64,000 nt of DNA from Streptomyces monomycini (GTDB lineage Bacteria; Actinomycetota; Actinomycetes; Streptomycetales; Streptomycetaceae): the NCBI RefSeq assembly GCF_022271435.1, contig NZ_JAFIQY010000004.1, positions 310,001 to 374,000 on the forward strand. Reading direction: 5' to 3'. A model generated the notes under the pieces. The model did no database searches and was not told the origin of the DNA. It saw only the letters and a program-made list of their open reading frames with translations. Positions 27,676 to 36,044 of the stretch are shown here, in pieces (the first letter of the stretch is position 1; each line of letters opens with the position of its first letter). The position numbers and the translations under genes are program-made.

Positions 27676-29154
27676 CTACGCGCCTTCGGGCCCGGCGCCC
27701 GCGGACCTGTCGCCCGCGGGCCCGGCACCGTTGTGGCCCAGCCGGGAGTGCCGCCGACCGTACAGCGCGTAGACGAGCGCACCGACCACCAGGAACCCGG
27801 CGAACTGGAGCCAGGTCGCCGGGCCCGTCCCGTAGATCAGATAGCCGCAGAAGGCGATGCCGAGCACCGGGCTGAGCGGGAAGAGCGGCACCCGGAAGCG
27901 GCGCGGCAGGCCGGGGCGGGTGCGGCGCAGGACCATGACGCTGACGTTGACCACGGCCATCACGGCGAGCGTGCCGATGGTCGTCAGATTCATGACGACG
28001 TCCAGCGGGACCACCGCGGCCGGGATCGCGAAGAGCACGGCGACGATCCAGGTGCCCGCCACCGGCGTGGAGGTCTTCGGCGAGATCCGTTCGAAGACCC
28101 GGGGCACGAGCCCGTCGCGGGACATCGACATCAGGATGCGGGTCTGGCCGTACATGACGGCCAGGACGACGGAGGCGATGGCGACGACCGCGCCGAAGGC
28201 GATCACGCCGCCGCCGACGGCGGAGCCGGTGACCTGGTTGACGACGAGCGACAGGGCCGCGGGCTTGTCGCCGACCTCGCCGGCGGAGAGCGCGCCGATG
28301 GCGGAGAGCGCGACCACGCAGTACAGCACGGTGACCAGACCGATGCAGATCATGATCGCGGTGGGGATGTTCCGGCGCGGGTTCTTCACCTCTTCGCCCG
28401 CCGTGGTGATCGCGTCGAAGCCGATGTAGGAGAAGAAGGCGACCGAGGCGCCGGAGGTGATGCCGGCGACGCCCTCCGGGGCGAACGGCGTGAGGTTGCC
28501 GTCCTGGAAGGCGGTGAAGGCGATGACGCAGAACAGGACCAGGATGCCCAGCTTGAGCACGGCCATCGCGGCGGTCGCGCGGGCGCTCTCCCGGATACCG
28601 CGCACCAGCAGCACCGCGGCCAGCAGCATCACCACGACGGCCGGGACGTTGACGATGCCGCCGTCGCCGGGCGGGCTGGACAGGGCGGCGGGCAGCTGCC
28701 AGCCGACCAGGCTGTTCAGCAGCTCGTTCAGGTACTGCCCCCAGCCGACGGCGACAGCCGAGACGGAGACGCCGTACTCCAGCAGCAGGCACCAGCCGAC
28801 GAGGAACGCGGTGCGCTCGCCGAGCGTGGCGTACGCGTAGGAGTAGGAGCTGCCGGACACCGGGATCGCGCCGCCCAGCTCCGCGAAGGAGAAGGCGGTG
28901 AAGACGCAGGTGACGGCGGCGAGCACGAAGGAGACGAGGACGGCGGGGCCGGACCGGGCGACGGTGTCGGACAGGCCGACGAAGATGCCGGTGCCGACGA
29001 TGGCGCCGATGCCGAAGCACACGAGCTGGAAGAGCCCCATGGTGCGCTTGAGGCCGTGGCCTTCGAGATCCGCGCCGGATTCGGCGACGAGGACGTCGGG
29101 GGACTTGATGCGCAGTCCGGACGGACCTGACGGAGGCATGGGGGTGGTTCTCAT
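27676..29154 (-). CDS. APC-superfamily amino acid permease
   Basis: 492 residues with about twelve hydrophobic segments. GIGAIVGTGIFVGLSDTVA is the first-helix signature, followed by FAELGGAIPVSGSSYSYAY and FFSYIGFDAITTAGEE, typical of cationic amino acid (CAT-type) permeases. ATG 29154 is chosen; the frame is open further upstream but without protein-like sequence. It lies downstream of arginine deiminase and ornithine carbamoyltransferase on the same strand. It may import arginine or exchange arginine for ornithine, by context. Confidence 0.88.
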   Translation of the reverse strand: MRTTPMPPSGPSGLRIKSPDVLVAESGADLEGHGLKRTMGLFQLVCFGIGAIVGTGIFVGLSDTVARSGPAVLVSFVLAAVTCVFTAFSFAELGGAIPVSGSSYSYAYATLGERTAFLVGWCLLLEYGVSVSAVAVGWGQYLNELLNSLVGWQLPAALSSPPGDGGIVNVPAVVVMLLAAVLLVRGIRESARATAAMAVLKLGILVLFCVIAFTAFQDGNLTPFAPEGVAGITSGASVAFFSYIGFDAITTAGEEVKNPRRNIPTAIMICIGLVTVLYCVVALSAIGALSAGEVGDKPAALSLVVNQVTGSAVGGGVIAFGAVVAIASVVLAVMYGQTRILMSMSRDGLVPRVFERISPKTSTPVAGTWIVAVLFAIPAAVVPLDVVMNLTTIGTLAVMAVVNVSVMVLRRTRPGLPRRFRVPLFPLSPVLGIAFCGYLIYGTGPATWLQFAGFLVVGALVYALYGRRHSRLGHNGAGPAGDRSAGAGPEGA

Positions 29155-29264
29155 CTCTGGTGGAGCGTGGTGCGCGGTGCCTGGTGCGGCGCGCGGCAGG
29201 GTGGGCCGCGCGCGGAGCGGGGTCGGGGCCGGTGGGCCCGTACCCGTGAGTCCGTTCGATGGTA

Positions 29265-29317
29265 GCCCGTATACCTGCATGATCGCCCATGGGGTCGTAT
29301 AGCCATGCAATACGGGC
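29265..29317. promoter_or_regulatory. Inverted repeat upstream of the permease gene
   Basis: GCCCGTAT (29265-29272) and ATACGGGC (29310-29317) are perfect inverted arms. Inner CATG-containing copies (around 29279 and 29304) extend the symmetry. The element sits between ornithine carbamoyltransferase and the permease; it could be a regulator site or part of a promoter for the permease. Confidence 0.4.
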
Positions 29318-29363
29318 GTACGAAGCCGCGCGGCGCCGGGCCGCGCGGCCGTGCCGGCGGCCC

Positions 29364-30365
29364 TCAGGCCATGGTGGCGACCAGGACCGCCTTGATCGTG
29401 TGCAGCCGGTTCTCCGCCTCGTCGAAGACGACCGAGTGCGCCGACTCGAAGACCTCGTCGGTGACCTCCAGGGAGGTCAGTCCGTGCCGCTCGAAGATCT
29501 CCTGGCCCACGGCGGTGCCCAGGTCGTGGAAGGCGGGCAGGCAGTGCAGGAACTTCACGTCCGGGTTGCCGGTGGCGCGCAGCACGTCCATCGTGACGGC
29601 GTAGCCGCCGAGCAGCGCGATCCGCTCGTCCCAGACCTCCTTGGGCTCACCCATCGAGACCCATACGTCGGTCGCGACGAAGTCCGCGCCGCGCACCCCC
29701 TCGGCCACGTCCGCGGTGACGGTGACACGGGCGCCGCTGTGCGCGGCCAGCTCCTTGGCCCGGGTGACGACCTCCTCGTCCGGCCACAGGCCCTCGGGCG
29801 CGACGATCCGTACGTCCATGCCGAGCAGCGCGCCGGTGATCAGGTAGGAGTTGCCCATGTTGTAGCGGGCGTCGCCGAGGTAGGCGAGGGTGATCTCCGA
29901 CAGCGGGCGGCCGGGCGCGTGCTCCTTGATCGTCAGCACGTCGGCGAGCATCTGGGTGGGGTGCCACTCGTCGGTCAGGCCGTTGAAGACCGGGACACCG
30001 GCGTACGCGGCCAGCTCCTCGACGACCGACTGCGAGCTGCCGCGGTACTCGATGGCGTCGAACATCCGGCCGAGCACCCGGGCGGTGTCCTTCACCGACT
30101 CCTTGTGCCCCATCTGCGACCCGGCGGGGTCCAGGTAGGTGGTCGAGGCACCCTGGTCCGCAGCGGCGACCTCGAAGGCGCAGCGGGTGCGGGTGGAGGT
30201 CTTCTCGAAGATCAGGGCGATGTTGCGGCCCCGCAGGCGCGCGACCTCCTCGCCCGCGCGCTTGGCGGCCTTCAGCTCGGCCGCCAGGTCGACGAGGCCG
30301 TGGAACTCCTCGGCGCCGAAGTCCAGCTCCTTGAGGAAGTGGCGGCCCTTGAGGTCTGTCGCCAT
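29364..30365 (-). CDS. argF: Ornithine carbamoyltransferase
   Basis: 333 residues of normal length. Carbamoyl-phosphate motif [13 protein letters not shown], then [12 protein letters not shown], the ornithine loop region DVWVSMGEP and [10 protein letters not shown] with the catalytic Cys are all intact. ATG 30365 has AGGAG about 9 bp upstream. Downstream of arginine deiminase it may work in the catabolic direction (citrulline to ornithine plus carbamoyl phosphate) and would then be called arcB. The anabolic and catabolic forms cannot be told apart by eye. Confidence 0.93.
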   Translation of the reverse strand: MATDLKGRHFLKELDFGAEEFHGLVDLAAELKAAKRAGEEVARLRGRNIALIFEKTSTRTRCAFEVAAADQGASTTYLDPAGSQMGHKESVKDTARVLGRMFDAIEYRGSSQSVVEELAAYAGVPVFNGLTDEWHPTQMLADVLTIKEHAPGRPLSEITLAYLGDARYNMGNSYLITGALLGMDVRIVAPEGLWPDEEVVTRAKELAAHSGARVTVTADVAEGVRGADFVATDVWVSMGEPKEVWDERIALLGGYAVTMDVLRATGNPDVKFLHCLPAFHDLGTAVGQEIFERHGLTSLEVTDEVFESAHSVVFDEAENRLHTIKAVLVATMA

Positions 30366-30508
30366 GGGGTGGGCTCCTAGGTCGCGGCGATCGGGACACT
30401 GGAAGTGTATACGACAGTCCGCATCCCTATTCAGGACGGCTGCCGGTCCCGGCCCCGTACGGCGCCGCACCCCTCCCCTACTCTTCCCCGCCGCGGACGG
30501 TTCCTCCC

Positions 30509-31732
30509 CTACACCGGATCACGCTCCACCGGGCAGCTCATGCAGCGCGGGCCGCCCCGGCCGCGTCCCAGCTCGCTTCCCGGAATGGTAATGACCTCGA
30601 CGCCGCGCTTGCGCAGGAAGGTGTTGGTGGTCACGTTGCGCTCGTACGCCACCACCACGCCCGGCTCGACGGCGAGCACGTTGCACCCGTCGTCCCACTG
30701 CTCACGCTCGGCCGCGTGCACGTCCTGCGTCGCGGTCAGCACCCGGATGTCGGCCAGGCCCAGCGCCGCCGCCATGGCGCGGTGCATGTGCTCCGGCGGA
30801 TGGTCGGTGACCTTCAGCTCCTGGTCGCCGGCGCCCGGCTCGATCGTGTACGAGCGCAGCATCCCCAGCCCCGCGTACTGCGTGAACGTTCCGCCGTCCA
30901 CCATCGTCATGACCGTGTCCAGGTGCATGAACGCCCGCCGCTTGGGCATGTCCAGCGCCACGATCGTCCGGGCCGACCCCGCCGCGAACAGGCCGCGCGC
31001 GAGCATCTCGACCGCCTGCGGGGTGGTCCGCTCGCTCATCCCGATCAGTACGGCGCCGTTGCCGAGCACCAGCACGTCGCCGCCCTCGATGGTCGACGGG
31101 TAGGCCGCCTGCCCCTCCGACCAGACGTTGAAGCCGCCGCCGCGGAACAGCTTGTGGTGCCGGTAGATCGCCTCGTAGTGCACGGTCTCGCGCTGCCGGG
31201 CCGGCCAGCGCATGGCGTTGATGGACACCCCGTCGTACACCCATGCCGAGGTGTCGCGGGTGAACAGGTGGTTGGGCAGCGGGCGCAGCACGAAGTCGTC
31301 GAGGTCCATCACGTGGAAGCGGACCGAGGTGGGCTCCGGGTGCGCCGCCAGGTACTCCCGCTTGGTCATCCCGCCGACCAGCGCCTCCACCAGTTCGGGG
31401 ACGGGCATCGCGTCGAAGACGGCCCGCAGGTGGTCGGTGGCCAGCGGCCCGTACTCCTTCTCGTGGAAGACCCGGTCCAGGACGAGCGTCCGGGCCTCCG
31501 GAACCTCAAGGGTCTCGGCCAGCAGATCCGCGAACAGGTGCACCTCGACCCCCCGGTCCCGGAGGATGTCCGCGAAGGCGTCGTGCTCGGCGCGCGCCCG
31601 GCGCACCCACAGCACGTCGTCGAAGAGCAGGGCGTCCTTGTTGGTCGGGGTGAGTCGCTTCAGCTCCAGATCGGGGCGGTGCAGGATGACGCGGCGCAGC
31701 CGCCCGGCCTCGGAGTCGACATGGAATGCCAT
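30509..31732 (-). CDS. arcA: Arginine deiminase
   Basis: 407 residues of the guanidino-group-modifying superfamily. [21 protein letters not shown] (catalytic His/Asp) and [11 protein letters not shown] with nucleophile Cys about residue 397 are complete. It hydrolyses arginine to citrulline and ammonia. ATG 31732 starts [20 protein letters not shown], the normal N-terminus. The deiminase, the carbamoyltransferase and the permease are in series on the minus strand, but no carbamate kinase gene follows. ATP recovery by the classical pathway would need a kinase elsewhere. Confidence 0.95.
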   Translation of the reverse strand: MAFHVDSEAGRLRRVILHRPDLELKRLTPTNKDALLFDDVLWVRRARAEHDAFADILRDRGVEVHLFADLLAETLEVPEARTLVLDRVFHEKEYGPLATDHLRAVFDAMPVPELVEALVGGMTKREYLAAHPEPTSVRFHVMDLDDFVLRPLPNHLFTRDTSAWVYDGVSINAMRWPARQRETVHYEAIYRHHKLFRGGGFNVWSEGQAAYPSTIEGGDVLVLGNGAVLIGMSERTTPQAVEMLARGLFAAGSARTIVALDMPKRRAFMHLDTVMTMVDGGTFTQYAGLGMLRSYTIEPGAGDQELKVTDHPPEHMHRAMAAALGLADIRVLTATQDVHAAEREQWDDGCNVLAVEPGVVVAYERNVTTNTFLRKRGVEVITIPGSELGRGRGGPRCMSCPVERDPV

Positions 31733-31849
31733 GCCCCCATCTTCGCCGCTGACGGCCCGCGGCGGAGGGTCACGGAACAGCCGCGACACGGGTTTCGCCT
31801 CCGCCGTACGGCCGCGGCGCGGGCGGTACCGGGCGGGCTGCCAGGCCTC

Positions 31850-33826
31850 CTAGGAACCCGTCAGGGTGAGAACGGCGATCATGATCACGGCGACGGCCAC
31901 CACCATGAGGAGCGCGCCGACCCATATCTGGCCGGCCGGAGCCGCGTCCGGGTCCGGGTCCGGTGTGCCGTCCGGTGCGCGGCCGCCGCGGAAGCGCGGT
32001 ACGCGGGACCGGAGGCCGCGTCCGGCGCTCCGGCGGGCGGCGAACCCGCGGACGCCTCGCCGCGGCTCTTCCCGCACCGGCGCGGCCGCCGGCATCGTCG
32101 TGGCGGTGCGTGTCGCGGCCTCGAACAGCGCCCGCCAGCCCTGCTCCCCGAAACCGGTGGGCCGGCCGTCGTCGAGGAGGTGCACCAGCGTCTCGCGGCC
32201 CAGCCCGTGGTCACCGTTCCACAGGTCCGGCAGGACCTGCCGCAGCAGGCCAGGGGCCTGGCCCTGGTCGCCGTACGGACGCACCAGCCCGTCGTACAGG
32301 CGCACGGCGGTGTGCACCCTCCCCTGGCCGTCCGGCCCGGTGACCGGGTACTCGGCACGGCGCTCTCCGTACGGGCCGAGGAACAGCCGGGCGTGGAGCA
32401 GCCGTTCGCAGACCCCCTGGGCGTCGGCGGCGGAGCGGTGCGGAGCCCGGAGGATCAGCACCCGGGCCACGCGGTCGGCCTGCTGGGCGGGGAGGCCGCC
32501 GCCCAGGACCTCCAGCAGCACCCGGTCCGAACTGTTGGCCAGGTACTCCCCGGCCTCCGTGCCGTCACGGCGCAGCACGTCGTCGAGCACCCGGGCGCTC
32601 ACGCCGCGGGCGAGTCCCGCGTCGGCCCGGACGGCCTGGGAGGCGGGCGGGTCGTAGGACTGCCTGCCCCCCTGATCCTGATCCTGCCGCATGTTGTCGA
32701 ACACCGTGTCGTACCTCTGGCCGCCGTACCCCGCGCTGTCGTACCGCTCCTCCAGGGCCCGCTCCTCCCGGGCCCGCTCCTCCAGGGCCCGGTCGTACAG
32801 CGTCCCCGGTGACGGCTCACGGGACTCGGCCGCCCGGCCCGTACGGGAGCGGCGGTGGTCCCCGGCGTGGCTGAGCCACTTCAGCGCCTCGTGCACCAGA
32901 CGCACCCGCTCGTCGAGGCGTTCCTCCTCGAAGACGTGCCGCTCGGCCAGTGCGCGGCGCGTCTCACGCAGCGCGCCGGAATCGTGGCGGATCTCCAGGT
33001 AGTGCTCGGCCAGCCGGGCGGCGGCCTCCCCGGCCGGGTCGCCGTGGTCCGGCGCACGGCCGCCCCGGCCGTCCCGGCTGTCGCCGCGGCTCGGGCGGGC
33101 GGGGTCCAGCCGGGTCAGCTGCTGGTCCTGCGTGGCCGACACGGGCCAGCGCGGGACGAACACGTAGCGGAACGGTCCGCCGTCCCGGGTGTCGTGGGTG
33201 GCGAAGGACCAGCCCGGCAGCGCCCGGCCGGCCAGGTTCCGCAGCGCCCACAGGACGTGGACCGGCCCGTCGCCGCCGGTGCGGTCCCGCACGGAGAGCC
33301 GCTGCCGCGGTTCGCGCAGGCGCGCGGCGAGCACCGCCGTCAGTTCGGCGTCGAACAGCCCGGCCCGCTCGGTGAGTTCCGGCGCCGCCCGGTCGGTGGC
33401 CGCCCACAGCGCCTGGGCCGGTACGCACTCCAGGGACCGCCCCTCGACCTCCAGCAGGTCGATGCCGCTGCCCTCCCAGCGCCAGGCGTGCAGGCCCAGG
33501 CAGCGGCCGGGCGTCAGCACGGACGGGCTGCCCAGCAGCGCGTGGGAGCAGGTGCTGGGGCGGCCGCCGCGGTCCTGGCCGGGGATGCGGCGGATCAGCA
33601 GGACCGAACTCTCGGCCCCCCGCTCGCCCCGCAGCTCCACCCGGGCCAGGCTCTCCCGGGCCTCGTCGCCGGGCACGCTCAGCAGCGTGGCGACCTTGCG
33701 GTAGATGGGCTCCAGCCCGTCCCGGTTGCCCGACCAGGCGACCGGGCCGACGCCCGCGCCGCCGACGGCGAGGTCCGCGTCCCAGCGGAAGACGATCTGG
33801 TGCACCGGTGCGTCGGTCCCGCTCAC
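31850..33826 (-). CDS. GAP1-N2-like protein with C-terminal membrane anchor
   Basis: 658 residues. The N-terminal about 250 residues start with VHQIVFRWDADLAVGGAGVG and contain GRPSTCSHALLGSPSVLTP and LGLHAWRW. These resemble the GAP1-N2 domain of actinobacterial GTPase-linked systems (recalled, not searched). A charged, low-complexity stretch (YDRALEERAREERALEER) lies in the middle, and a single C-terminal helix IWVGALLMVVAVAVIMIAVL should anchor it in the membrane with almost no tail. GTG 33826 overlaps the GTPase stop as GTGA. Tight coupling suggests it acts on that GTPase. It is the last gene of the long operon. Confidence 0.72.
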   Translation of the reverse strand: MSGTDAPVHQIVFRWDADLAVGGAGVGPVAWSGNRDGLEPIYRKVATLLSVPGDEARESLARVELRGERGAESSVLLIRRIPGQDRGGRPSTCSHALLGSPSVLTPGRCLGLHAWRWEGSGIDLLEVEGRSLECVPAQALWAATDRAAPELTERAGLFDAELTAVLAARLREPRQRLSVRDRTGGDGPVHVLWALRNLAGRALPGWSFATHDTRDGGPFRYVFVPRWPVSATQDQQLTRLDPARPSRGDSRDGRGGRAPDHGDPAGEAAARLAEHYLEIRHDSGALRETRRALAERHVFEEERLDERVRLVHEALKWLSHAGDHRRSRTGRAAESREPSPGTLYDRALEERAREERALEERYDSAGYGGQRYDTVFDNMRQDQDQGGRQSYDPPASQAVRADAGLARGVSARVLDDVLRRDGTEAGEYLANSSDRVLLEVLGGGLPAQQADRVARVLILRAPHRSAADAQGVCERLLHARLFLGPYGERRAEYPVTGPDGQGRVHTAVRLYDGLVRPYGDQGQAPGLLRQVLPDLWNGDHGLGRETLVHLLDDGRPTGFGEQGWRALFEAATRTATTMPAAAPVREEPRRGVRGFAARRSAGRGLRSRVPRFRGGRAPDGTPDPDPDAAPAGQIWVGALLMVVAVAVIMIAVLTLTGS

Positions 33827-34926
33827 AGTCCCACCTCCTGGGAATCGGCTCCCGGCAGGAGCCCGCACATCGCGAAGATCGACAGCAGCGGGGAGAGCAC
33901 CCGCCTCGGCCGTACGCCCTGGGGGAAGCCGCCCGCGTCCTCCTGGCCGCCGGTGGCCGACGCGAAGTGCAGGGTGCACCGCGCGCAGTCGCCGAACGGC
34001 TTGAGCCAGGCAGGCCCGCCGTGGTGGCGCAGGAAGGCGTACACGTCGCGGCTCTCCTCGCGCAGGGCCCGGGCCGTCGGCCGGGCGTTCTCCGGCGCGG
34101 TCAGCCAGCGCGCCACGGCCGGCTCGAAGCGGATCAGGTCGCTCTTGCCCACGACGACCGCGGCCGGCGCGTTCACGTACGGCCGCCCGTCGCGCGGCAC
34201 CCGGTCCAGCACGGTGCCGAACGAGCGGTCGCCGAGGTCGTCGGTGTGCTGTTTGGTGCGTTCGCGCACCGCGTCCAGGTACGGCAGCGGCAGCGCGCGC
34301 AGCGGGTCGACGACGAAGAGGAACGCGTTGACGGCGGCGAGGAACCGGGTCACCCGGCCGGTGCGTTCCAGGTCCTCGCCCGACAGGTCGAAGAAGACCA
34401 CCGGCCGGGGCCGGGCCGCGCCGCCCCCGCTGACCAGCAGCCCGTCGGCGAACTCCGCGAAGTCCGTCTGCTCGGTGTGCGCCAGCGTCTCGCCGGCCCG
34501 CAGCCTGAGGACCCGTTCGTTGAGGTAGGCGCGGTGCGACTCGGTGTGCAGCGGGGCGGCCTTGAGGCCGTGGGCGTCCAGCGCGCCGCGCTCCACCTCG
34601 CCGATCATCGAGGCGAGCAGATGGGTCTTGCCGGCGCGGGAGCTGCCGACCAGGGCCACGGTCAGGGGTTCGCCGTTGGTGAGGTAGGGGGCGGGAAGGT
34701 AGTGCTCGCGCAGGTCCGCCGAGTTGTCGCACTTCTGGAACGCCTCGCGGAGGATGTCCTCGTAGCGCAGCTTGTTGTCGTCCTTCCTCGGGAGGACGAC
34801 GGGGGTGAACTCGAAGTTGGTGTGCTCGTTGCGTTCGTAGAGCTGGTCCGGCCTGAAGGGAATCCGGTCGAGGCAGTACGGGCACACCACTTCCCGGGCG
34901 TCGGACTGCGGGGGCTGCGTGCTCAC
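33823..34926 (-). CDS. TRAFAC-class GTPase with N-terminal zinc ribbon
   Basis: 367 residues. CPYC (residues 15-18) with a later CARC near residue 315 suggests a zinc site. The P-loop GSSRAGKT is at 94-101, the switch II-type DLSG at 180-183, and GKSD at 260-263 in the guanine-specificity position ([NT]KxD variant). These fit a TRAFAC-type GTPase domain. It likely works as a nucleotide-dependent switch for the GAP1-N2-like protein encoded directly downstream (overlap 33823-33826) and the pseudokinase upstream (overlap 34923-34926). ATG 34926 is fixed by the overlap. The target is unknown. Confidence 0.82.
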   Translation of the reverse strand: MSTQPPQSDAREVVCPYCLDRIPFRPDQLYERNEHTNFEFTPVVLPRKDDNKLRYEDILREAFQKCDNSADLREHYLPAPYLTNGEPLTVALVGSSRAGKTHLLASMIGEVERGALDAHGLKAAPLHTESHRAYLNERVLRLRAGETLAHTEQTDFAEFADGLLVSGGGAARPRPVVFFDLSGEDLERTGRVTRFLAAVNAFLFVVDPLRALPLPYLDAVRERTKQHTDDLGDRSFGTVLDRVPRDGRPYVNAPAAVVVGKSDLIRFEPAVARWLTAPENARPTARALREESRDVYAFLRHHGGPAWLKPFGDCARCTLHFASATGGQEDAGGFPQGVRPRRVLSPLLSIFAMCGLLPGADSQEVGL

Positions 34927-36035
34927 CGGCGCCCTCCCGTGCCCGTACGGCCGGTGCCGAAGAGGGCGCGAAGCCCGCGGCCCGGGCCCCGGCCGCCCGG
35001 CTCCGGCACCGCCTCACGGTCGCCGCCCAATTCCAACTCCGCTCGCTTGCGCGCCAGTTCCTCGTCGAAGACGCGGCGGCCCGGCTCCAGGGGGTCGGCC
35101 GGCAGCGGGCGGCCCTGGAGCGGGTCCTGCCGGTTGAGCATCCGCAGCACCTCGACGGGGTGGCCGCGCTCTGCGGCCCGGGGCGCGAAGGCGCCGGCCA
35201 GCACGCCGAGCGAGGGCAGCCGCGCCAGGTCGCGCGGCGCCCCGTCCGGCTCCCCTTCGCGGCCGGTGACCAGGTGATACATCACCTGGGCCACGCTCCA
35301 CAGGTCGTCGCGCGGGTCCGCCGTGCCGTGCCCGGCGCGCTGCTCCGGTGAGGCCCAGGGGGCCTCGCCCAGCGCCTCGCGGGGGTGTCCGGCGCGGGTG
35401 GCCAGACAGGGCTCGGGCAGCCGGACGTGGCGGCCGTCCCACCGTACGGAGTGCGGGGTCAGCCCTCGGTGCACGACGCCCACGGCTTCCAACAGCCTTA
35501 CTGCCAGCACCAGTTCGCTGCGGATGCGCTCCTGCTCCTTGACCGTGGCCCGGCCCGCGAGCACAGCCAGGGGGCGGCCGCGCGCGGGTTCGTAGAAGAC
35601 GAACGGCTCCCGTACGTCCAGGTGGTAACCGCCGAGCCGGGCGAACAGCTGGTGGTACGGGGCGTCGCCGAACGCCCGGCGCACGGCGAGGCCGACGCCC
35701 ACTTCCGCCTCCAGCCGGTCGCGGGCCCGGTGGTCGCCGCGCACGGTGTGCGCGAGGCGGTACTGCATCACCCGCCAGTCCTCGCCCAGCGTCATCGGCC
35801 TGGTGCGCAGCACGTGCCGCTGCTGTCCGGGCGGCAGGTCGCCCCAGTAGGCCGCCAGCAGCCGGGCGGGCGCCCCCTCGTCCGTGAAGAAGGCCAGTTC
35901 CGCGCGGTCACGGGCCGGACGGCGGCCGCCCCGCGCGGCGGCCGCCCCGGGCGCCTCGTCCGCGGGCGCGGTGCCGTCGTCCGGCCTGCGGTCAGAGGTC
36001 CGCACCGCGTCCTGCCGGTCCGCCCACTCGTCCAT
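34923..36035 (-). CDS. Serine/threonine pseudokinase-like protein
   Basis: 370 residues. The kinase C-lobe is readable: VVHRGLTPHSVRWDG (about 188-201) stands where HRDLKPxN belongs, then APWASPEQRAG (APE region) and DDLWSVAQVMYHLVTGRE (helix F Asp kept). The catalytic Asp of HRD is Gly, the Asn after the loop is Ser, and no DFG is found (LPEPCLAT instead). The N-lobe has no glycine-rich loop. It is therefore probably a non-catalytic signalling scaffold, not an active kinase. The first 45 and last 50 residues are disordered and charged. It overlaps the GTPase start by four bases. Confidence 0.78.
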   Translation of the reverse strand: MDEWADRQDAVRTSDRRPDDGTAPADEAPGAAAARGGRRPARDRAELAFFTDEGAPARLLAAYWGDLPPGQQRHVLRTRPMTLGEDWRVMQYRLAHTVRGDHRARDRLEAEVGVGLAVRRAFGDAPYHQLFARLGGYHLDVREPFVFYEPARGRPLAVLAGRATVKEQERIRSELVLAVRLLEAVGVVHRGLTPHSVRWDGRHVRLPEPCLATRAGHPREALGEAPWASPEQRAGHGTADPRDDLWSVAQVMYHLVTGREGEPDGAPRDLARLPSLGVLAGAFAPRAAERGHPVEVLRMLNRQDPLQGRPLPADPLEPGRRVFDEELARKRAELELGGDREAVPEPGGRGPGRGLRALFGTGRTGTGGRR

Positions 36036-36044
36036 GACGTCCCC

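Noticed and set aside
33827..35017. In-frame upstream extension of the GAP1-N2-like gene
   Set aside because: It overlaps the GTPase gene out of frame and is Arg/Ala-rich; the GTGA overlap at 33826 is the better start.
34923..36035. Active serine/threonine kinase
   Set aside because: The catalytic Asp and DFG are missing, so an active enzyme is not supported.
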